Shown: in pieces, positions 1 through 11,432 of the stretch
Position numbering within the stretch: position 1 is the stretch's first letter
Layout: the number at the start of each line of letters is the position of its first letter
Program-made: the position numbers and the translations under genes
The notes under the pieces: model-generated
Told to the model about the DNA's origin: nothing
What the model saw: the letters and a program-made list of their open reading frames with translations, nothing else
Databases searched by the model: none
Origin: Burkholderia cepacia
GTDB taxonomy: Bacteria; Pseudomonadota; Gammaproteobacteria; Burkholderiales; Burkholderiaceae
Length of the DNA: 64,000 nt
Direction: 5' to 3'
Assembly: GCF_029962485.1 (NCBI RefSeq)
Contig: NZ_CP073637.1
Location: forward strand, 930,001-994,000

Positions 1-391
1 GGTCCGACAGCTCGGGGCTGAAGGTTGCCGCGAGATTGTCGCCGCCCGATTCGATGAACACGATGTCGGCGTCCGGAAAGCGCGACAGCATCCGGTCGAC
101 GGCCTCGAGGTTGATCGAGGCATCTTCCCGAATCGCCGTGTGCGGGCAGCCGCCCGTCTCGACACCCATGATGCGCTCCTCGGGCAGCGCGCCGGCCACG
201 GTCAGCAGCCGCTGGTCTTCCTTCGTATAGATGTCGTTCGTGATCGCGACGAGGTCGTACCGGTCGCGCATCGCCTTGCACAGCATCTCGAGCAGCGTGG
301 TCTTGCCGGAGCCGACAGGGCCGCCGATGCCGACGCGCAGCGGCGGCAGTTTCTTCGTGCGGCGGGCGGAGGAGGGAGCAGGTGCGTTCAT
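1..391 (-). CDS. ureG: Urease accessory GTPase UreG (partial, C-terminus outside window)
   Basis: UreG is the SIMIBI-class GTPase that passes nickel to apo-urease with UreE, UreF and UreD in the cytoplasm. About 130 N-terminal residues are visible. After a short tail comes the P-loop GPVGSGKTT (residues 24-32), then the metal-binding CPH motif and the ESGGDN segment typical of UreG. The ATG at 389-391 lies 17 bp after the ureF stop, as the last visible gene of the urease operon. The 3' end is lost at base 1. Confidence 0.97.
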   Translation of the reverse strand, partial: MNAPAPSSARRTKKLPPLRVGIGGPVGSGKTTLLEMLCKAMRDRYDLVAITNDIYTKEDQRLLTVAGALPEERIMGVETGGCPHTAIREDASINLEAVDRMLSRFPDADIVFIESGGDNLAATFSPELSD

Positions 392-408
392 GGCGGGTAG
401 CGTCGGGT

Positions 409-1089
409 TCAGGAGCGGAACAACCGCGAGTATTGGGTTTCATGCCGCGCGGAGAGGATGCCGAGCTGCGGCGCGAACGTGTTGACGGCGTCGGGCGGTG
501 TCGCGAGCGCACGGCGCACGGCCGCGTCGATCGCGCCGCGCAGCGCGACGATGATGCGTTGCCCGGCGAACTGGCCGAGCGGCACGGCCTTCAGCGCGGC
601 GGACGTCTGGTTCTCGACCCAGCCGAATGCGTACGCGGCGAGCGTCGCGTCGGCGTCGGCGTCGTGCATCGCGGCCGCGTAGGCGAACGCGGTCGGCAGC
701 GCGATCGGCGACAGCGACGCGAGCGTTGCGCGGCGCGCGGCATCGCCCCATTCGAGCGACGCGCACAGCTGCGCGAGCGACCAGCCCATCTGTTCGGTTT
801 CGCGGCGCAGTTCCGCCGATTCGCGGCTCGCGACGAACCACGCGTTTTCGGCGACAAGCGCGGGCGTGTCGTGCGCATGCCAGCGTGCAAGCTGATGCGC
901 GAGAAACGGCAGCTCGCCGTGCGCGAGCACGTCGGTCAGGCCGCTGGCGATCCAGTCGCGCGCGGAATCGGCGTCGTGGATGAGGTTCGCGTCGAGCGCG
1001 GCTTCGAGGCCTTGCGAATAACTGTACGCGCCGATCGGCAGCGCCGGCGACGCGAGGTGCAGCAGCGCGACGAGTTCAGTGGTGGTCAT
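409..1089 (-). CDS. ureF: Urease accessory protein UreF
   Basis: UreF (226 aa) is the all-helical chaperone that joins UreD and UreG in the urease activation complex and is thought to gate GTP hydrolysis. The family signature near the N-terminus, [15 protein letters not shown], is present. The frame stays open upstream, but that part runs antiparallel through the His-Asp repeat of ureE and gives a meaningless Ile-Thr run, so the ATG at 1087-1089 is preferred. It overlaps the ureE 3' end by 14 bp, which implies translational coupling. Confidence 0.96.
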   Translation of the reverse strand: MTTTELVALLHLASPALPIGAYSYSQGLEAALDANLIHDADSARDWIASGLTDVLAHGELPFLAHQLARWHAHDTPALVAENAWFVASRESAELRRETEQMGWSLAQLCASLEWGDAARRATLASLSPIALPTAFAYAAAMHDADADATLAAYAFGWVENQTSAALKAVPLGQFAGQRIIVALRGAIDAAVRRALATPPDAVNTFAPQLGILSARHETQYSRLFRS

Positions 1090-1699
1090 GGCCGTGGCCG
1101 TGCGTGCATCCGGGACCATGCTGATGATCGTGATCGTGATCGTGATCGTGATCGTGATCGTGATCGTGCGAATGCGAGTGCCCGTGGTGTTCGCCGAATA
1201 CCTGCTGCGCGAGGGCGTAATCCTCCGCGAACGTCGCATCGTGTCCATGCTTGTGGCCGCCACCGTACGCGCCGGCTTCCGGCTGGAACGGCGCGCTCGT
1301 TTCTTCGACCTGCGTGCCGAGCCGGCGCAGCATGTCGGCGAGTACCGGGTCGGCTTCGAGCTTCAGGTAACCGTCGCCGATCTCGACCGGCGTGTGACGG
1401 TTGCCGAGGTGATACGCGGCGCGCATCAGTGTGAGCGGGGCGGCCGCGCGCACGAGCAGCACGGTTTCGGGCGCCGCGGCGATGCGCACGAGTGCGCCGT
1501 CGTCGGCGACGAGCACGTCGCCGTCGCGCAGCACCGTGCCGCGCGGCAGCAGGACGGCGACGTCCTCGCCGGTGTCGAGCGTTGCCGCGAGGCGGCTCCT
1601 GCAGCGGGCGTCATAGGCGAGCGTGAGCGTCGGCGCGCGCGCGACGAGCGACGCGGCGAGTTTCACGTTCGGGGCAATACGTTTGTCGAGAGTGCGCAT
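1076..1699 (-). CDS. ureE: Urease nickel metallochaperone UreE with long His/Asp tail
   Basis: UreE (207 aa) binds nickel and delivers it to UreG. The N-terminal peptide-binding domain is followed by the metal-binding domain with the YHLGNRH segment (H97, H102). The C-terminal tail from residue 171 is almost entirely His alternating with Asp, Ser, Gly or Gln, with seven consecutive Asp-His pairs encoded by a perfect hexanucleotide repeat. His tails like this store several extra nickel ions in other UreE proteins. It sits between ureC (18 bp upstream) and ureF (overlapping). Confidence 0.97.
   Translation of the reverse strand: MRTLDKRIAPNVKLAASLVARAPTLTLAYDARCRSRLAATLDTGEDVAVLLPRGTVLRDGDVLVADDGALVRIAAAPETVLLVRAAAPLTLMRAAYHLGNRHTPVEIGDGYLKLEADPVLADMLRRLGTQVEETSAPFQPEAGAYGGGHKHGHDATFAEDYALAQQVFGEHHGHSHSHDHDHDHDHDHDHDHQHGPGCTHGHGHDHH
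1126..1167. repeat. Seven perfect tandem copies of a 6-bp unit (gatcgt) inside ureE
   Basis: Seven uninterrupted hexamers encode (Asp-His)7 on the minus strand. The unit is a multiple of three, so slippage would change the length of the nickel-binding tail without breaking the frame. The ureF start (1089) lies just downstream. Confidence 0.95.
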
Positions 1700-1717
1700 G
1701 AAACGGGGAACCGGAAA

Positions 1718-3424
1718 TCAGAACAGGAAATAGCGCTGCGCCATCGGCAGCACCGTCGCCGGCTCGCAGGTGAGCAACTGGCCGTCGGCGATCACGTCGT
1801 AGGTTTCGGGATCGACGCTGATCGACGGGCGCCACGCGTTGTGGATCATGTCGGCCTTCGTCACGTTGCGGCAGTTGCGCACGGGCACGATCTGCTTCGC
1901 GAGGCCGTAACGTTGAGCAATGCCCGCATCGGCCGCCATCTGCGACACGAAGGTCAGCGACGTGCGGGCGAGCGCACCGCCGCGCGTCGCGAACATCTCG
2001 CGATAGTGGACCGGCTGCGGCGTCGGAATCGACGCGTTCGGGTCGCCCATCTGCGCCATCGCGATCATCCCGCCTTTGAGGATCATCGACGGCTTGATCC
2101 CGAAGAACGCCGATTCCCACAGCACGAGGTCGGCCCATTTGCCGGGCTCGATCGAGCCGACTTCGTGCGCGATGCCGTGCGTGATCGCCGGGTTGATCGT
2201 GTACTTCGCGACGTAGCGCTTCGCGCGGAAGTTGTCGTTGCGTGTGGTGTCTTCCGGCAGCGCGCCGCGCTGCACCTTCATCTTGTGCGCGGTCTGCCAC
2301 GTACGGATGATCACTTCGCCGACGCGGCCCATCGCCTGCGAATCGGACGACAGCATCGACAGCGCGCCGAGATCGTGCAGGATGTCCTCGGCTGCGATCG
2401 TCTCGCGGCGGATCCGCGATTCGGCGAACGCGAGATCCTCGGCGATCGACGGATCGAGGTGATGGCACACCATCAGCATGTCGAGATGCTCGTCGAGCGT
2501 GTTGATCGTGTACGGGCGCGTCGGGTTGGTCGACGACGGCAGCACGTTCGACTCGCCGCACACCTTCAGGATGTCGGGCGCATGGCCGCCGCCCGCGCCT
2601 TCGGTGTGGTACGTGTGGATCGTGCGGCCCTTGAATGCGGCCACGGTCGATTCGACGAAGCCGCCTTCGTTCAGCGTATCGGTGTGGATCGCGACCTGCG
2701 TGTCGGTGTCGTCGGCGACCGACAGGCAGTTGTCGATCGCGGCGGGCGTCGTGCCCCAGTCCTCGTGCAGCTTCAGCCCGATCGCGCCGGCCGCGATCTG
2801 CTCGACGAGCGGTTCCGGCAGGCTTGCGTTGCCCTTGCCGAGGAAGCCGAGGTTGATCGGCCAGCCGTCGGCGGCCTGCAGCATCCGCTCCATGTGCCAC
2901 GGGCCCGGCGTGCAGGTCGTCGCGTTGGTGCCGGTGGCCGGCCCGGTGCCGCCACCGAGCATCGTCGTGACGCCCGACGCGAGCGCCTCGTCGATCTGCT
3001 GCGGGCTGATGAAGTGGATGTGCGTGTCGATGCCGCCGGCCGTCACGATCAGCCCTTCGCCGGCGATCACTTCGGTCGCGGCGCCGATCGCGATCGTCAC
3101 ACCGGGTTGAATGTCGGGGTTGCCGGCCTTGCCGATCGCGGCGATGCGGCCGTGCTTGATCGCGATGTCGGCCTTCACGATGCCCCAGTGATCGAGGATC
3201 ACCGCGTTCGTGATGACCGTGTCGGGCACCTCGGCTGCCACACGCTGCGACTGGCCCATCCCGTCGCGGATCACTTTCCCGCCGCCGAATTTCACTTCCT
3301 CGCCGTAGGTCGTGTAATCGCGTTCGATCTCGATCAGCAGTTCGGTATCGGCGAGCCGGACGCGGTCGCCCGTCGTCGGCCCGAACATTTCCGCGTACGC
3401 GCGGCGGCTCAAGCGTAGTGTCAT
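1718..3424 (-). CDS. ureC: Urease alpha subunit UreC
   Basis: This is the catalytic subunit (568 aa, normal length) that hydrolyses urea to ammonia and carbamate at a di-nickel centre. All expected active-site residues are seen: H135 and H137 in THIH, the carbamylated lysine K218 with H220 in [10 protein letters not shown]247, H273, the flap C320-H321 and D361 in SSDSQAMGR. The ATG at 3422-3424 follows ureB by 31 bp. Nothing suggests inactivation. Confidence 0.99.
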   Translation of the reverse strand: MTLRLSRRAYAEMFGPTTGDRVRLADTELLIEIERDYTTYGEEVKFGGGKVIRDGMGQSQRVAAEVPDTVITNAVILDHWGIVKADIAIKHGRIAAIGKAGNPDIQPGVTIAIGAATEVIAGEGLIVTAGGIDTHIHFISPQQIDEALASGVTTMLGGGTGPATGTNATTCTPGPWHMERMLQAADGWPINLGFLGKGNASLPEPLVEQIAAGAIGLKLHEDWGTTPAAIDNCLSVADDTDTQVAIHTDTLNEGGFVESTVAAFKGRTIHTYHTEGAGGGHAPDILKVCGESNVLPSSTNPTRPYTINTLDEHLDMLMVCHHLDPSIAEDLAFAESRIRRETIAAEDILHDLGALSMLSSDSQAMGRVGEVIIRTWQTAHKMKVQRGALPEDTTRNDNFRAKRYVAKYTINPAITHGIAHEVGSIEPGKWADLVLWESAFFGIKPSMILKGGMIAMAQMGDPNASIPTPQPVHYREMFATRGGALARTSLTFVSQMAADAGIAQRYGLAKQIVPVRNCRNVTKADMIHNAWRPSISVDPETYDVIADGQLLTCEPATVLPMAQRYFLF

Positions 3425-3455
3425 GTCGTGCTGTTCCTGAAGAGCGGGGCGCGGC

Positions 3456-3761
3456 TTACAGCGGCCCCATCACCTTGCCCTGAAAACCGTAGACGGCGCG
3501 CGCGCCCGCGAGTGCGACGAGTTCGACGGTGCGCGTCTGGCCCGGCTCGAAGCGCACGGCCGTGCCGGCCGCGATGTTGAGCCGGAAGCCGCGCGCGGCT
3601 GCACGGTCGAACGACAGTGCGTCGTTGACTTCGAAGAAGTGGTAGTGCGAGCCGACCTGCACCGGGCGGTCGCCGGTGTTCGCGACGACGAGCGCGAGCG
3701 TTTCGCGGCCCGCGTTCAATTCGTGTTCGCCGTCGTCGGTGAGGATTTCGCCGGGGATCAT
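3456..3761 (-). CDS. ureB: Urease beta subunit UreB
   Basis: UreB (101 aa) is the small structural subunit of the (UreABC)3 enzyme. It begins MIPGEI, ends in the GFQGKVMG segment, and carries the [11 protein letters not shown] motif typical of the family. The frame is open into ureA, but the ATG at 3759-3761, 8 bp after the ureA stop, gives the normal family length. Beta and gamma chains are separate genes here, unlike fused versions in some bacteria. Confidence 0.98.
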   Translation of the reverse strand: MIPGEILTDDGEHELNAGRETLALVVANTGDRPVQVGSHYHFFEVNDALSFDRAAARGFRLNIAAGTAVRFEPGQTRTVELVALAGARAVYGFQGKVMGPL

Positions 3762-3769
3762 GCGGGGCC

Positions 3770-4072
3770 TCACGGAATCGGGTGATGGACGGTCACGAGC
3801 TTCGTGCCATCGGGGAAGGTCGCCTCGACCTGGATGTCGGGAATCATCTCCGGCACGCCGTCCATCACGTCGTCGCGCGTGAGCAGGGTCGTGCCGTAGT
3901 GCATCACCTCGGCGACTGTCTTGCCGTCGCGCGCGGCTTCCATCAGCGCGGCGGTGATGAAGGCGACCGCCTCCGGATAGTTGAGCTTCAGGCCGCGTGC
4001 GCGACGGCGCTCGGCCAGCAGCGCCGCCGTGAAGATCAGCAGCTTGTCCTTCTCTCGGGGAGTCAGTTTCAT
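3770..4072 (-). CDS. ureA: Urease gamma subunit UreA
   Basis: UreA (100 aa, standard length) begins [14 protein letters not shown] and ends VTVHHPIP, both family hallmarks. It is the first structural gene, with ureB 8 bp downstream. A near-consensus sigma-54 promoter lies about 115 bp upstream, between ureD and ureA, so the structural genes probably have their own nitrogen-controlled promoter as well as read-through from urt-ureD. Confidence 0.98.
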
Positions 4073-4188
4073 GAAGGCAGACGTTCAGGAAAACGTAATT
4101 TTTATCGGTGCGCACGCAACCGGGCGAACGCGCGGGTCATCGTAGCACCGCGCTGTTTTGCGTGCGTCGCGTATCGCTTATGTAAGGA

Positions 4189-4203
4189 GCAAGGCGCGTG
4201 CCA
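4189..4203 (-). promoter_or_regulatory. Sigma-54 (RpoN) promoter upstream of ureA
   Basis: On the minus strand the sequence is TGGCACGCGCCTTGC, matching the RpoN consensus TGGCACg-N4-TTGC with the invariant GG (-24) and GC (-12) at correct spacing. The predicted start near 4177 gives a leader of about 105 nt before ureA. Confidence 0.75.
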
Positions 4204-4277
4204 TGCCTGTTGCATGGTGCGCGATGCGCGTTCGTGGTGCGCCGTGCATGGGTAACGTGCAGCGTTTGATGCGGCGC

Positions 4278-4294
4278 TGCGCCGAAACGGTGCG
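4278..4294. promoter_or_regulatory. NtrC-like dyad upstream of the ureA sigma-54 promoter
   Basis: TGCGCC-N5-GGTGCG matches 10 of 12 positions of the NtrC consensus TGCACC-N5-GGTGCA. It is centred about 110 bp upstream of the predicted RpoN start, a usual enhancer distance. This is inference from the match and position. Confidence 0.45.
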
Positions 4295-4308
4295 CGGTGC
4301 GAACGCGC

Positions 4309-6043
<1,735 letters not shown>

Positions 6044-6047
6044 CGCA

Positions 6048-6905
6048 TCATCGTCCGAGATAAGACTCGATCACCGCGTCGTCGCGCTTGACCTGGTCGA
6101 GCGTGCCCTGCGCGAGCACCGCGCCTTCGGCCATCACCGTCACGCGGCCCGTGTCGCCCGCGAGCGCCGCGACGAATTCCATGTCGTGCTCGACGACCAT
6201 CATCGAGCAGGTGCCGCGCAGCGTGTTCAGCAGTTCGGCAAGTTCCATCGTCTCGTGGTCGGTCATCCCGGCCGCCGGCTCGTCGAGCAGCAGCAGGGCG
6301 GGGCGCTGCATCAGCAGCATGCCGATCTCGAGCCGCTGCTTCTGCCCGTGCGACAGTTCGCCGGCCGCACGGTATGCGTGACTTTCGAGGCCGATCAACG
6401 CAAGTGTTTCCTCGATCTTCGCCTGCGCCGAGCGGTCGAGCCGCGCGCGCAGCGATGCGAGCCAGCCCTTGTCGGTCTGCATCGCGAGTTCGAGGTTTTC
6501 CCACACCGGATGCTGTTCGAACACGGTCGGCTTCTGGAACTTGCGGCCGATGCCCGCGCGTGCGATCTCGGGCTCGCTCATCCGCGAGAGGTCGAGCGTC
6601 TGGCCGAGAAATACGCTGCCGGCGTCGGGTCGTGTCTTGCCGGTGACGACATCCATCATCGTCGTCTTGCCCGCGCCGTTCGGGCCGATCACGCAGCGCA
6701 GCTCGCCCGCGTCGATCGCGAGTGACAGCTTCTTCAGCGCACGAAAGCCGTCGAAGCTCACCTCGATATCCTCGAGGTAGAGGATCGTGCCGTGCGACGT
6801 GTCGATGCCTTGCGGCACGACGCGCCCCATCGACGCGGTGCCGCTGACGGCGAGCAGTTCGTCTTCGGGCGGCGGCGTGAACTGGTACAGGGCCGTTCCG
6901 TTCAT
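6048..6905 (-). CDS. urtD: Urea ABC transporter ATP-binding protein UrtD
   Basis: This is a 285-aa LivG-type ATPase. Walker A GPNGAGKTT is at 74-82, the signature is the variant LSHGQ (184-188, common in this subfamily), and Walker B LLLLDEP is at 204-210. An N-terminal extension of about 40 residues precedes the ATPase fold. The ATG at 6903-6905 overlaps the urtC stop by 4 bp (ATGA), giving coupled translation. The much longer open frame upstream is the shadow of urtC. Confidence 0.94.
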   Translation of the reverse strand: MNGTALYQFTPPPEDELLAVSGTASMGRVVPQGIDTSHGTILYLEDIEVSFDGFRALKKLSLAIDAGELRCVIGPNGAGKTTMMDVVTGKTRPDAGSVFLGQTLDLSRMSEPEIARAGIGRKFQKPTVFEQHPVWENLELAMQTDKGWLASLRARLDRSAQAKIEETLALIGLESHAYRAAGELSHGQKQRLEIGMLLMQRPALLLLDEPAAGMTDHETMELAELLNTLRGTCSMMVVEHDMEFVAALAGDTGRVTVMAEGAVLAQGTLDQVKRDDAVIESYLGR

Positions 6906-8089
6906 GCGCGTTTCCCTTTCGCGATCAAGGTTTCGACGAGGCCCATGATCCCGCGCGGCAGCAGCAGCGGCACGAGCACGAAGATCAGGCCGAGGAAGAA
7001 CAGCCAGTATTCGGCGAAGTAAGCGGTAAAGAAGCTCTTCGCGCCGTTCACCGCGAATGCGCCGACGATCGGCCCGATCAGTGTGCCGCGTCCGCCCACC
7101 GCGACCCAGATCGCCATTTCGATCGAGTTGCCGGGCGACATCTCGCCGGGATTGATGATGCCGACCTGCGGCACGTACAACGCCCCGGCGATGCCGCACA
7201 GCACGGCCGACACGGTCCACACGAACAGCTTGTACGCGAGCGGGCTGTAGCCGAGGAACATCAGCCGCGTCTCGCCGTCGCGCACCGCGGTGACGACGCG
7301 CCCGAGCTTGCTCGTGACGATCGCGCGCGCGGCGATGAACGACAGCACGAGTGTGGCGAACGTCAGCAGCAACAGCACCGTGCGCGTGCCGGGCGACGTG
7401 ATTGCGAAACCCGCGATGCGCTTGAAGTCGGTGAAGCCGTTGTTGCCGCCGAAGCCCGTCTCGTTGCGATAGAACAGCAGCATCGCGGCGAACGTCAGCG
7501 CCTGCGTGATGATCGACAGGTATACGCCCTTCACGCGGGAACGGAACGTGAAGAAGCCGAACACCCAGGCGAGCACGGCCGGCACGAGCACGACGAGCGC
7601 GAGCGCCCACGCGAGGTGCTGCGTGCCGCTCCAGTACCACGGCAACTGGTGCCAGTCGAGAAACACCATGAAGTCGGGCAGGTCGCTGCCGTACTTGCCG
7701 TCGCGGCCGATCTCGCGCATCAGGTACATGCCGATCGCATAGCCGCCGAGCGCGAAGAAGAGGCCATGGCCGAGGCTCAGGATTCCGCAGTAGCCCCACA
7801 CGAGATCGAGCGCGAGCGCGGCGATCGCGTAGCACATCAGTTTGCCGGCGAGCGTCATCGCGTATGCGGACAGATGGAACGCGCTCGCCTCGGGCGCGAC
7901 GAGCGCGGCGAGCGGCACGCCGATGCCGATCGCGATGCACAGCGCGACGAGCGCGAGCCATGCGCGGCGCGACAGCAGCGCCGGGCGCGGCGGCAGGCCG
8001 AGCGCGAAGCCGTCGGCCGCGCGGGCGGCGGCAGCGGGCTTGGGTGAGTCGGCGACCGGGTTCGACAGCGAATCGGTGAATGAAGTCAC
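6902..8089 (-). CDS. urtC: Urea ABC transporter permease UrtC
   Basis: This is a 395-aa LivM-type inner-membrane permease with roughly ten hydrophobic segments. A cytoplasmic N-tail of about 35 residues is rich in Ala and Pro. The start is GTG at 8087-8089, one base after the urtB stop, so translation is probably coupled. It pairs with UrtB to form the membrane channel. Confidence 0.94.
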   Translation of the reverse strand: MTSFTDSLSNPVADSPKPAAAARAADGFALGLPPRPALLSRRAWLALVALCIAIGIGVPLAALVAPEASAFHLSAYAMTLAGKLMCYAIAALALDLVWGYCGILSLGHGLFFALGGYAIGMYLMREIGRDGKYGSDLPDFMVFLDWHQLPWYWSGTQHLAWALALVVLVPAVLAWVFGFFTFRSRVKGVYLSIITQALTFAAMLLFYRNETGFGGNNGFTDFKRIAGFAITSPGTRTVLLLLTFATLVLSFIAARAIVTSKLGRVVTAVRDGETRLMFLGYSPLAYKLFVWTVSAVLCGIAGALYVPQVGIINPGEMSPGNSIEMAIWVAVGGRGTLIGPIVGAFAVNGAKSFFTAYFAEYWLFFLGLIFVLVPLLLPRGIMGLVETLIAKGKRA

Positions 8090-8090
8090 G

Positions 8091-9710
8091 TCAAGCCTCC
8101 GCGCTGCGGCCCTTCGGGGCGAACATGCCCTGCGGGCGTTTCTGGATGAACAGCACGATCATCACGAGTACCGCGATCTTCGCGAGCACGGCGCCCCAGA
8201 ACGGCTCGATCGCCTTGCTCGCGAGGCCGAGCCCGAAGCCGCCGAGCACGGTGCCGGCGATCTGCCCGACACCGCCGAGCACAACCGCCATGAACGAATC
8301 GATGATGTAGTTCTGGCCGAGGTCGGGGCCCACGTTGCCGATCTGCGACAACGCGCAGCCGCCGAGGCCAGCGATGCCCGCGCCGAACGCGAACGCATAC
8401 GCGTCGACGCGGGCGGTCTTCACGCCGACGCATGCGGCCATCCGGCGGTTCTGCGTGACCGCGCGCACGAACAGGCCGAGCCGCGTCTTCGTCAGTACAG
8501 CCCAGGCGACGAAGACCACCGCGAGCGCGAACGCGAGGATCGCGAGCCGGTTGTACGGCAGGATCAGGTTCTGCATCACCGTCACGCCGCCGCTCATCCA
8601 CGACGGATTCACGACCTGTACGTTCTGCGCGCCGAACAGCATGCGCGTCGCCTGGATCAGGATCAGGCTCACGCCGAACGTCGCCAGCAGCGTTTCGAGC
8701 GGGCGGCCGTACAGGTGCCGCAGCACGAGACGTTCGAGCACGATGCCGACGAGTGCGGCCGTGACGAACGACACGGGCACGGCGACGAGCGGATACCAGT
8801 CGAATGCGCCGGGCGCGTAACGCTGGATCAGCGTCTGCACGACATAGGTTGCGTACGCACCGATCATCAGGAATTCGCCGTGCGCCATGTTGATCACGCC
8901 GATCAGCCCGTAGGTGATCGCGAGGCCGAGCGCGGCGAGCAGCAGCACGCTGCCGAGCGACAGGCCCGCAAACAAGGTGCCGACGATCTCGCCGCGGCGC
9001 TGCAGCGTGTGCAGTGCGTCGAGCCCTTGCTGCGCGGCGTCGCGCACACGCGCGTCGGGTTCCGCGTAGCTGCCGTCGGCATTCTTCGCGACGAGCGGGC
9101 GCAGCTGTTCGATCATGTCGAGGTCGCGGCGCGCGGCCACCACCTGCACGGCTTCGAGGCGCTTCGCCGGATCGGCATCGTGCAGCGCGGCGATCGCCCA
9201 CAGTGCGTCGAGGCGGCGCTTCAACGCGGGGTCGGTTTCCTTCGCGCGGGCGCGGTCGATCATCGGCTTGAGCGCGGGGTCGGGCGACTTCAGCAGCGCA
9301 TCGATCGCGTCGCGTCGCGCGGCGACATCGGGTGACGCGAGCGCAAGGCCCGACAGCGCGCCCGCGATCTTCGTGCGCAGCAGGTTGTTCAGCATCACGG
9401 GCTGCGCATCGCCGGCCGGCGTCGCGGCCTGCGTGAGCGCATCGTGTGCGGTGTCGCCGGTCTGGATCAGCAGGCGGCCGTCGCCGGTCGCGAGCGCGTC
9501 GCCGCTCGACAGTGCATTGAGCACCGCGACGGCGCGCGGATCGGCGTCGGCGGCGAGGCGCTCGATCGCGGACGTCTTCGCGTCGAAGTCGTCGCCGGCG
9601 AGCGCGGCGGTATCGGCCGCCGTCAGCGCGAATGCGGCGTGCGGCAGCATGCCCGCGAGGGCGGCGCACGCGACGATCGCGACGGCGGCGCGGCGAAAGC
9701 GTGTAAGCAT
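8091..9710 (-). CDS. urtB: Urea ABC transporter permease UrtB
   Basis: This is a 539-aa LivH-type permease with the long N-terminal periplasmic extension seen in UrtB. A signal-like hydrophobic stretch (about residues 9-28) is followed by about 230 residues of helical, Ala/Asp-rich repeats and then the membrane domain. That domain starts near GLSLGSVLLLAALGLA and contains NMAHGEFLMIGAY, the LivH signature. The ATG at 9708-9710 is preferred over one 39 bp earlier because it leads directly into a positively charged signal. Confidence 0.92.
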   Translation of the reverse strand: MLTRFRRAAVAIVACAALAGMLPHAAFALTAADTAALAGDDFDAKTSAIERLAADADPRAVAVLNALSSGDALATGDGRLLIQTGDTAHDALTQAATPAGDAQPVMLNNLLRTKIAGALSGLALASPDVAARRDAIDALLKSPDPALKPMIDRARAKETDPALKRRLDALWAIAALHDADPAKRLEAVQVVAARRDLDMIEQLRPLVAKNADGSYAEPDARVRDAAQQGLDALHTLQRRGEIVGTLFAGLSLGSVLLLAALGLAITYGLIGVINMAHGEFLMIGAYATYVVQTLIQRYAPGAFDWYPLVAVPVSFVTAALVGIVLERLVLRHLYGRPLETLLATFGVSLILIQATRMLFGAQNVQVVNPSWMSGGVTVMQNLILPYNRLAILAFALAVVFVAWAVLTKTRLGLFVRAVTQNRRMAACVGVKTARVDAYAFAFGAGIAGLGGCALSQIGNVGPDLGQNYIIDSFMAVVLGGVGQIAGTVLGGFGLGLASKAIEPFWGAVLAKIAVLVMIVLFIQKRPQGMFAPKGRSAEA

Positions 9711-9827
9711 CGGGAGATCCTGTCGGCGTAGGGAGGCGGATTCATGCACCGATGTGCCGACCGGCGCATCGGTGCATGCATGCGTGCGGGCGGGGCATCG
9801 CGCCGGTGCGCGCGCCCCTGCATCGCG

Positions 9828-11135
9828 TCAAGCCAGCGCCGTGCGCTGCCGGCGCAGGAATGCCGGGATCGACGTGACGATGTCCGGCTTGCCCTGGTTG
9901 CCGGCAATGAACGGGCTCCACGGCTGCGCGCGCACCGCGGTCTTCGTTTTCCACACGACGTTGAACTGCCCGTCGCCGCGGATCTCGCCGATCATCACCG
10001 GCTTGTGCAGGTGGTGGTTGCCGTCCATCGCGAGCGTGAAACCCGACGGCGCGGCGACGGTTTGGCCGATCATCGCGACGCGCACCTTGTCGACGTCGGT
10101 GCTCTTCGCCTTCTCGACGGCCTGCTTCCACATATGGATGCCCACGTAGGTCGCTTCCATCGGGTCGTTGGTCACGCGCTTCGCGCCGCCCGGCAGGTTG
10201 TTCGCCTTCACCCACGCGGCGAACTGGTCCTTGAACTTCGTGTTGGTCGGGTTCTTCACCGACATGAAGTAGTTCCACGCGGCGAGGTGGCCGACGAGCG
10301 GCTTCGTGTCGATCCCGCGCAGTTCTTCCTCGCCGACCGAGAACGCGACGACCGGCACGTCGGTCGCCTTGATCCCCTGGTTGCCGAGTTCCTTGTAGAA
10401 CGGCACGTTCGAGTCGCCGTTGATCGTTGAGATCACGGTCGTCTTGCCGCCTTGCGAGAAATTCTTGATGTTCGCGACGATGGTCTGGTAATCGCTGTGG
10501 CCGAACGGCGTGTAGACCTCCTGAATATCGGCATCCTTCACGCCCTTCGATTTCAGGAACGCGCGCAGGATCTTGTTGGTCGTGCGCGGATACACGTAGT
10601 CGGTGCCGAGCAGGAAGAAGCGCTTTGCGCCGCCGCCTTCCGCGCCCATCAGGTACTCGACGGCCGGAATCGCCTGCTGGTTCGGCGCGGCGCCCGTGTA
10701 GAACACGTTGCGCGACATTTCCTCGCCCTCATACTGCACCGGGTAGTAGAGCAGCCCGTTCAGCTCCTCGAACACCGGCAGCACGGACTTGCGCGACACC
10801 GACGTCCAGCAGCCGAACACGCACGCAACCTTGTCCTGCGTGAGCAGCTGGCGCGCCTTCTCGGCGAACAGCGGCCAGTTCGACGCGGGATCGACCACCA
10901 CGGGCTTGAGCTTGCGGCCCATCACGCCGCCGCTCTTGTTGATGTCGGCGATCGTCATCAGCGCGGTGTCCTTCAGCGACGTCTCCGAGATCGCCATCGT
11001 GCCCGACAGCGAATGCAGGATGCCGACCTTGATCGGGCCGGTGCCCGCATCGGCCGCGTGCGCGAACGGGCTCTTGCCCGCCAGCGCGAGCGCGCCGGCC
11101 ATCGAACCGAACTTCAACAGACTGCGACGTTTCAT
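9828..11135 (-). CDS. urtA: Urea ABC transporter substrate-binding protein UrtA (Tat-type signal)
   Basis: This is a 435-aa periplasmic type-I binding protein of the Leu/Ile/Val-binding fold. The N-terminus MKRRSLLKFG followed by a mild hydrophobic stretch and AHA looks like a twin-arginine signal with cleavage near residue 27. The mature part contains the UrtA/FmdD-type segments GILHSLSGTMAISE and CWTSVSRKSVLPVFE. The ATG at 11133-11135 gives the normal length; the frame continues upstream without coding character. An RpoN promoter is at 11196-11210. FmdD-type amide binding is the alternative; next to urease, urea is favoured. Confidence 0.94.
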   Translation of the reverse strand: MKRRSLLKFGSMAGALALAGKSPFAHAADAGTGPIKVGILHSLSGTMAISETSLKDTALMTIADINKSGGVMGRKLKPVVVDPASNWPLFAEKARQLLTQDKVACVFGCWTSVSRKSVLPVFEELNGLLYYPVQYEGEEMSRNVFYTGAAPNQQAIPAVEYLMGAEGGGAKRFFLLGTDYVYPRTTNKILRAFLKSKGVKDADIQEVYTPFGHSDYQTIVANIKNFSQGGKTTVISTINGDSNVPFYKELGNQGIKATDVPVVAFSVGEEELRGIDTKPLVGHLAAWNYFMSVKNPTNTKFKDQFAAWVKANNLPGGAKRVTNDPMEATYVGIHMWKQAVEKAKSTDVDKVRVAMIGQTVAAPSGFTLAMDGNHHLHKPVMIGEIRGDGQFNVVWKTKTAVRAQPWSPFIAGNQGKPDIVTSIPAFLRRQRTALA

Positions 11136-11195
11136 CGGGATCCCCTTGTCGTGTTGGATGCGCGTGCGCCGTGGCGGCGCCTGCCATCGTGTAAC

Positions 11196-11210
11196 GCAAG
11201 GCATGTGCCA
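11196..11210 (-). promoter_or_regulatory. Sigma-54 (RpoN) promoter upstream of urtA
   Basis: Minus-strand sequence TGGCACATGCCTTGC matches the -24/-12 RpoN consensus at exact spacing. The predicted start near 11184 gives a leader of about 50 nt. Two GGTGCA half-sites at 11306-11311 and 11329-11334 lie 120-150 bp upstream and could bind NtrC, but neither has a good second half. Confidence 0.75.
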
Positions 11211-11400
11211 GTCGCGCGGATGCGCGCCGGGCGTGCCTGTGCGGGGCGTTCCGGGGCGTCGGGGTGGTGCGGATGATGCGTCGTGCAGCATCCGCGGTCC
11301 GTTGCGGTGCAGGCGCGCGGGCGCAAATGGTGCACGGCGCGGGGGCGCGGCGCCGTTGCGCGTCATCGGCGGCGTGCGGAACGAGACGGAGCGGGGCGGA

Positions 11401-11432
11401 AAAGAGAAACGGGCACGCGATGCGTGCCCGTT
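11401..11432 (-). terminator. Intrinsic terminator after the rhodanese/methyltransferase genes
   Basis: An 11-bp perfect stem (aacgggcacgc / gcgtgcccgtt, loop gat) is followed on the minus strand by a T-rich stretch (ctctttt). It lies 70 bp past the rhodanese stop. Confidence 0.8.

Noticed and set aside
409..1263. Longer UreF start at 1263
   Set aside because: The extra N-terminal part is the antisense of the UreE His-Asp repeat and gives an Ile-Thr run unlike any UreF.
1079..3418. 779-codon open frame on the plus strand across ureE-ureC
   Set aside because: It is antisense to well-supported urease genes, very rich in Arg and low in recognisable motifs. It is an artefact of high GC, like several other long antisense frames in this window.
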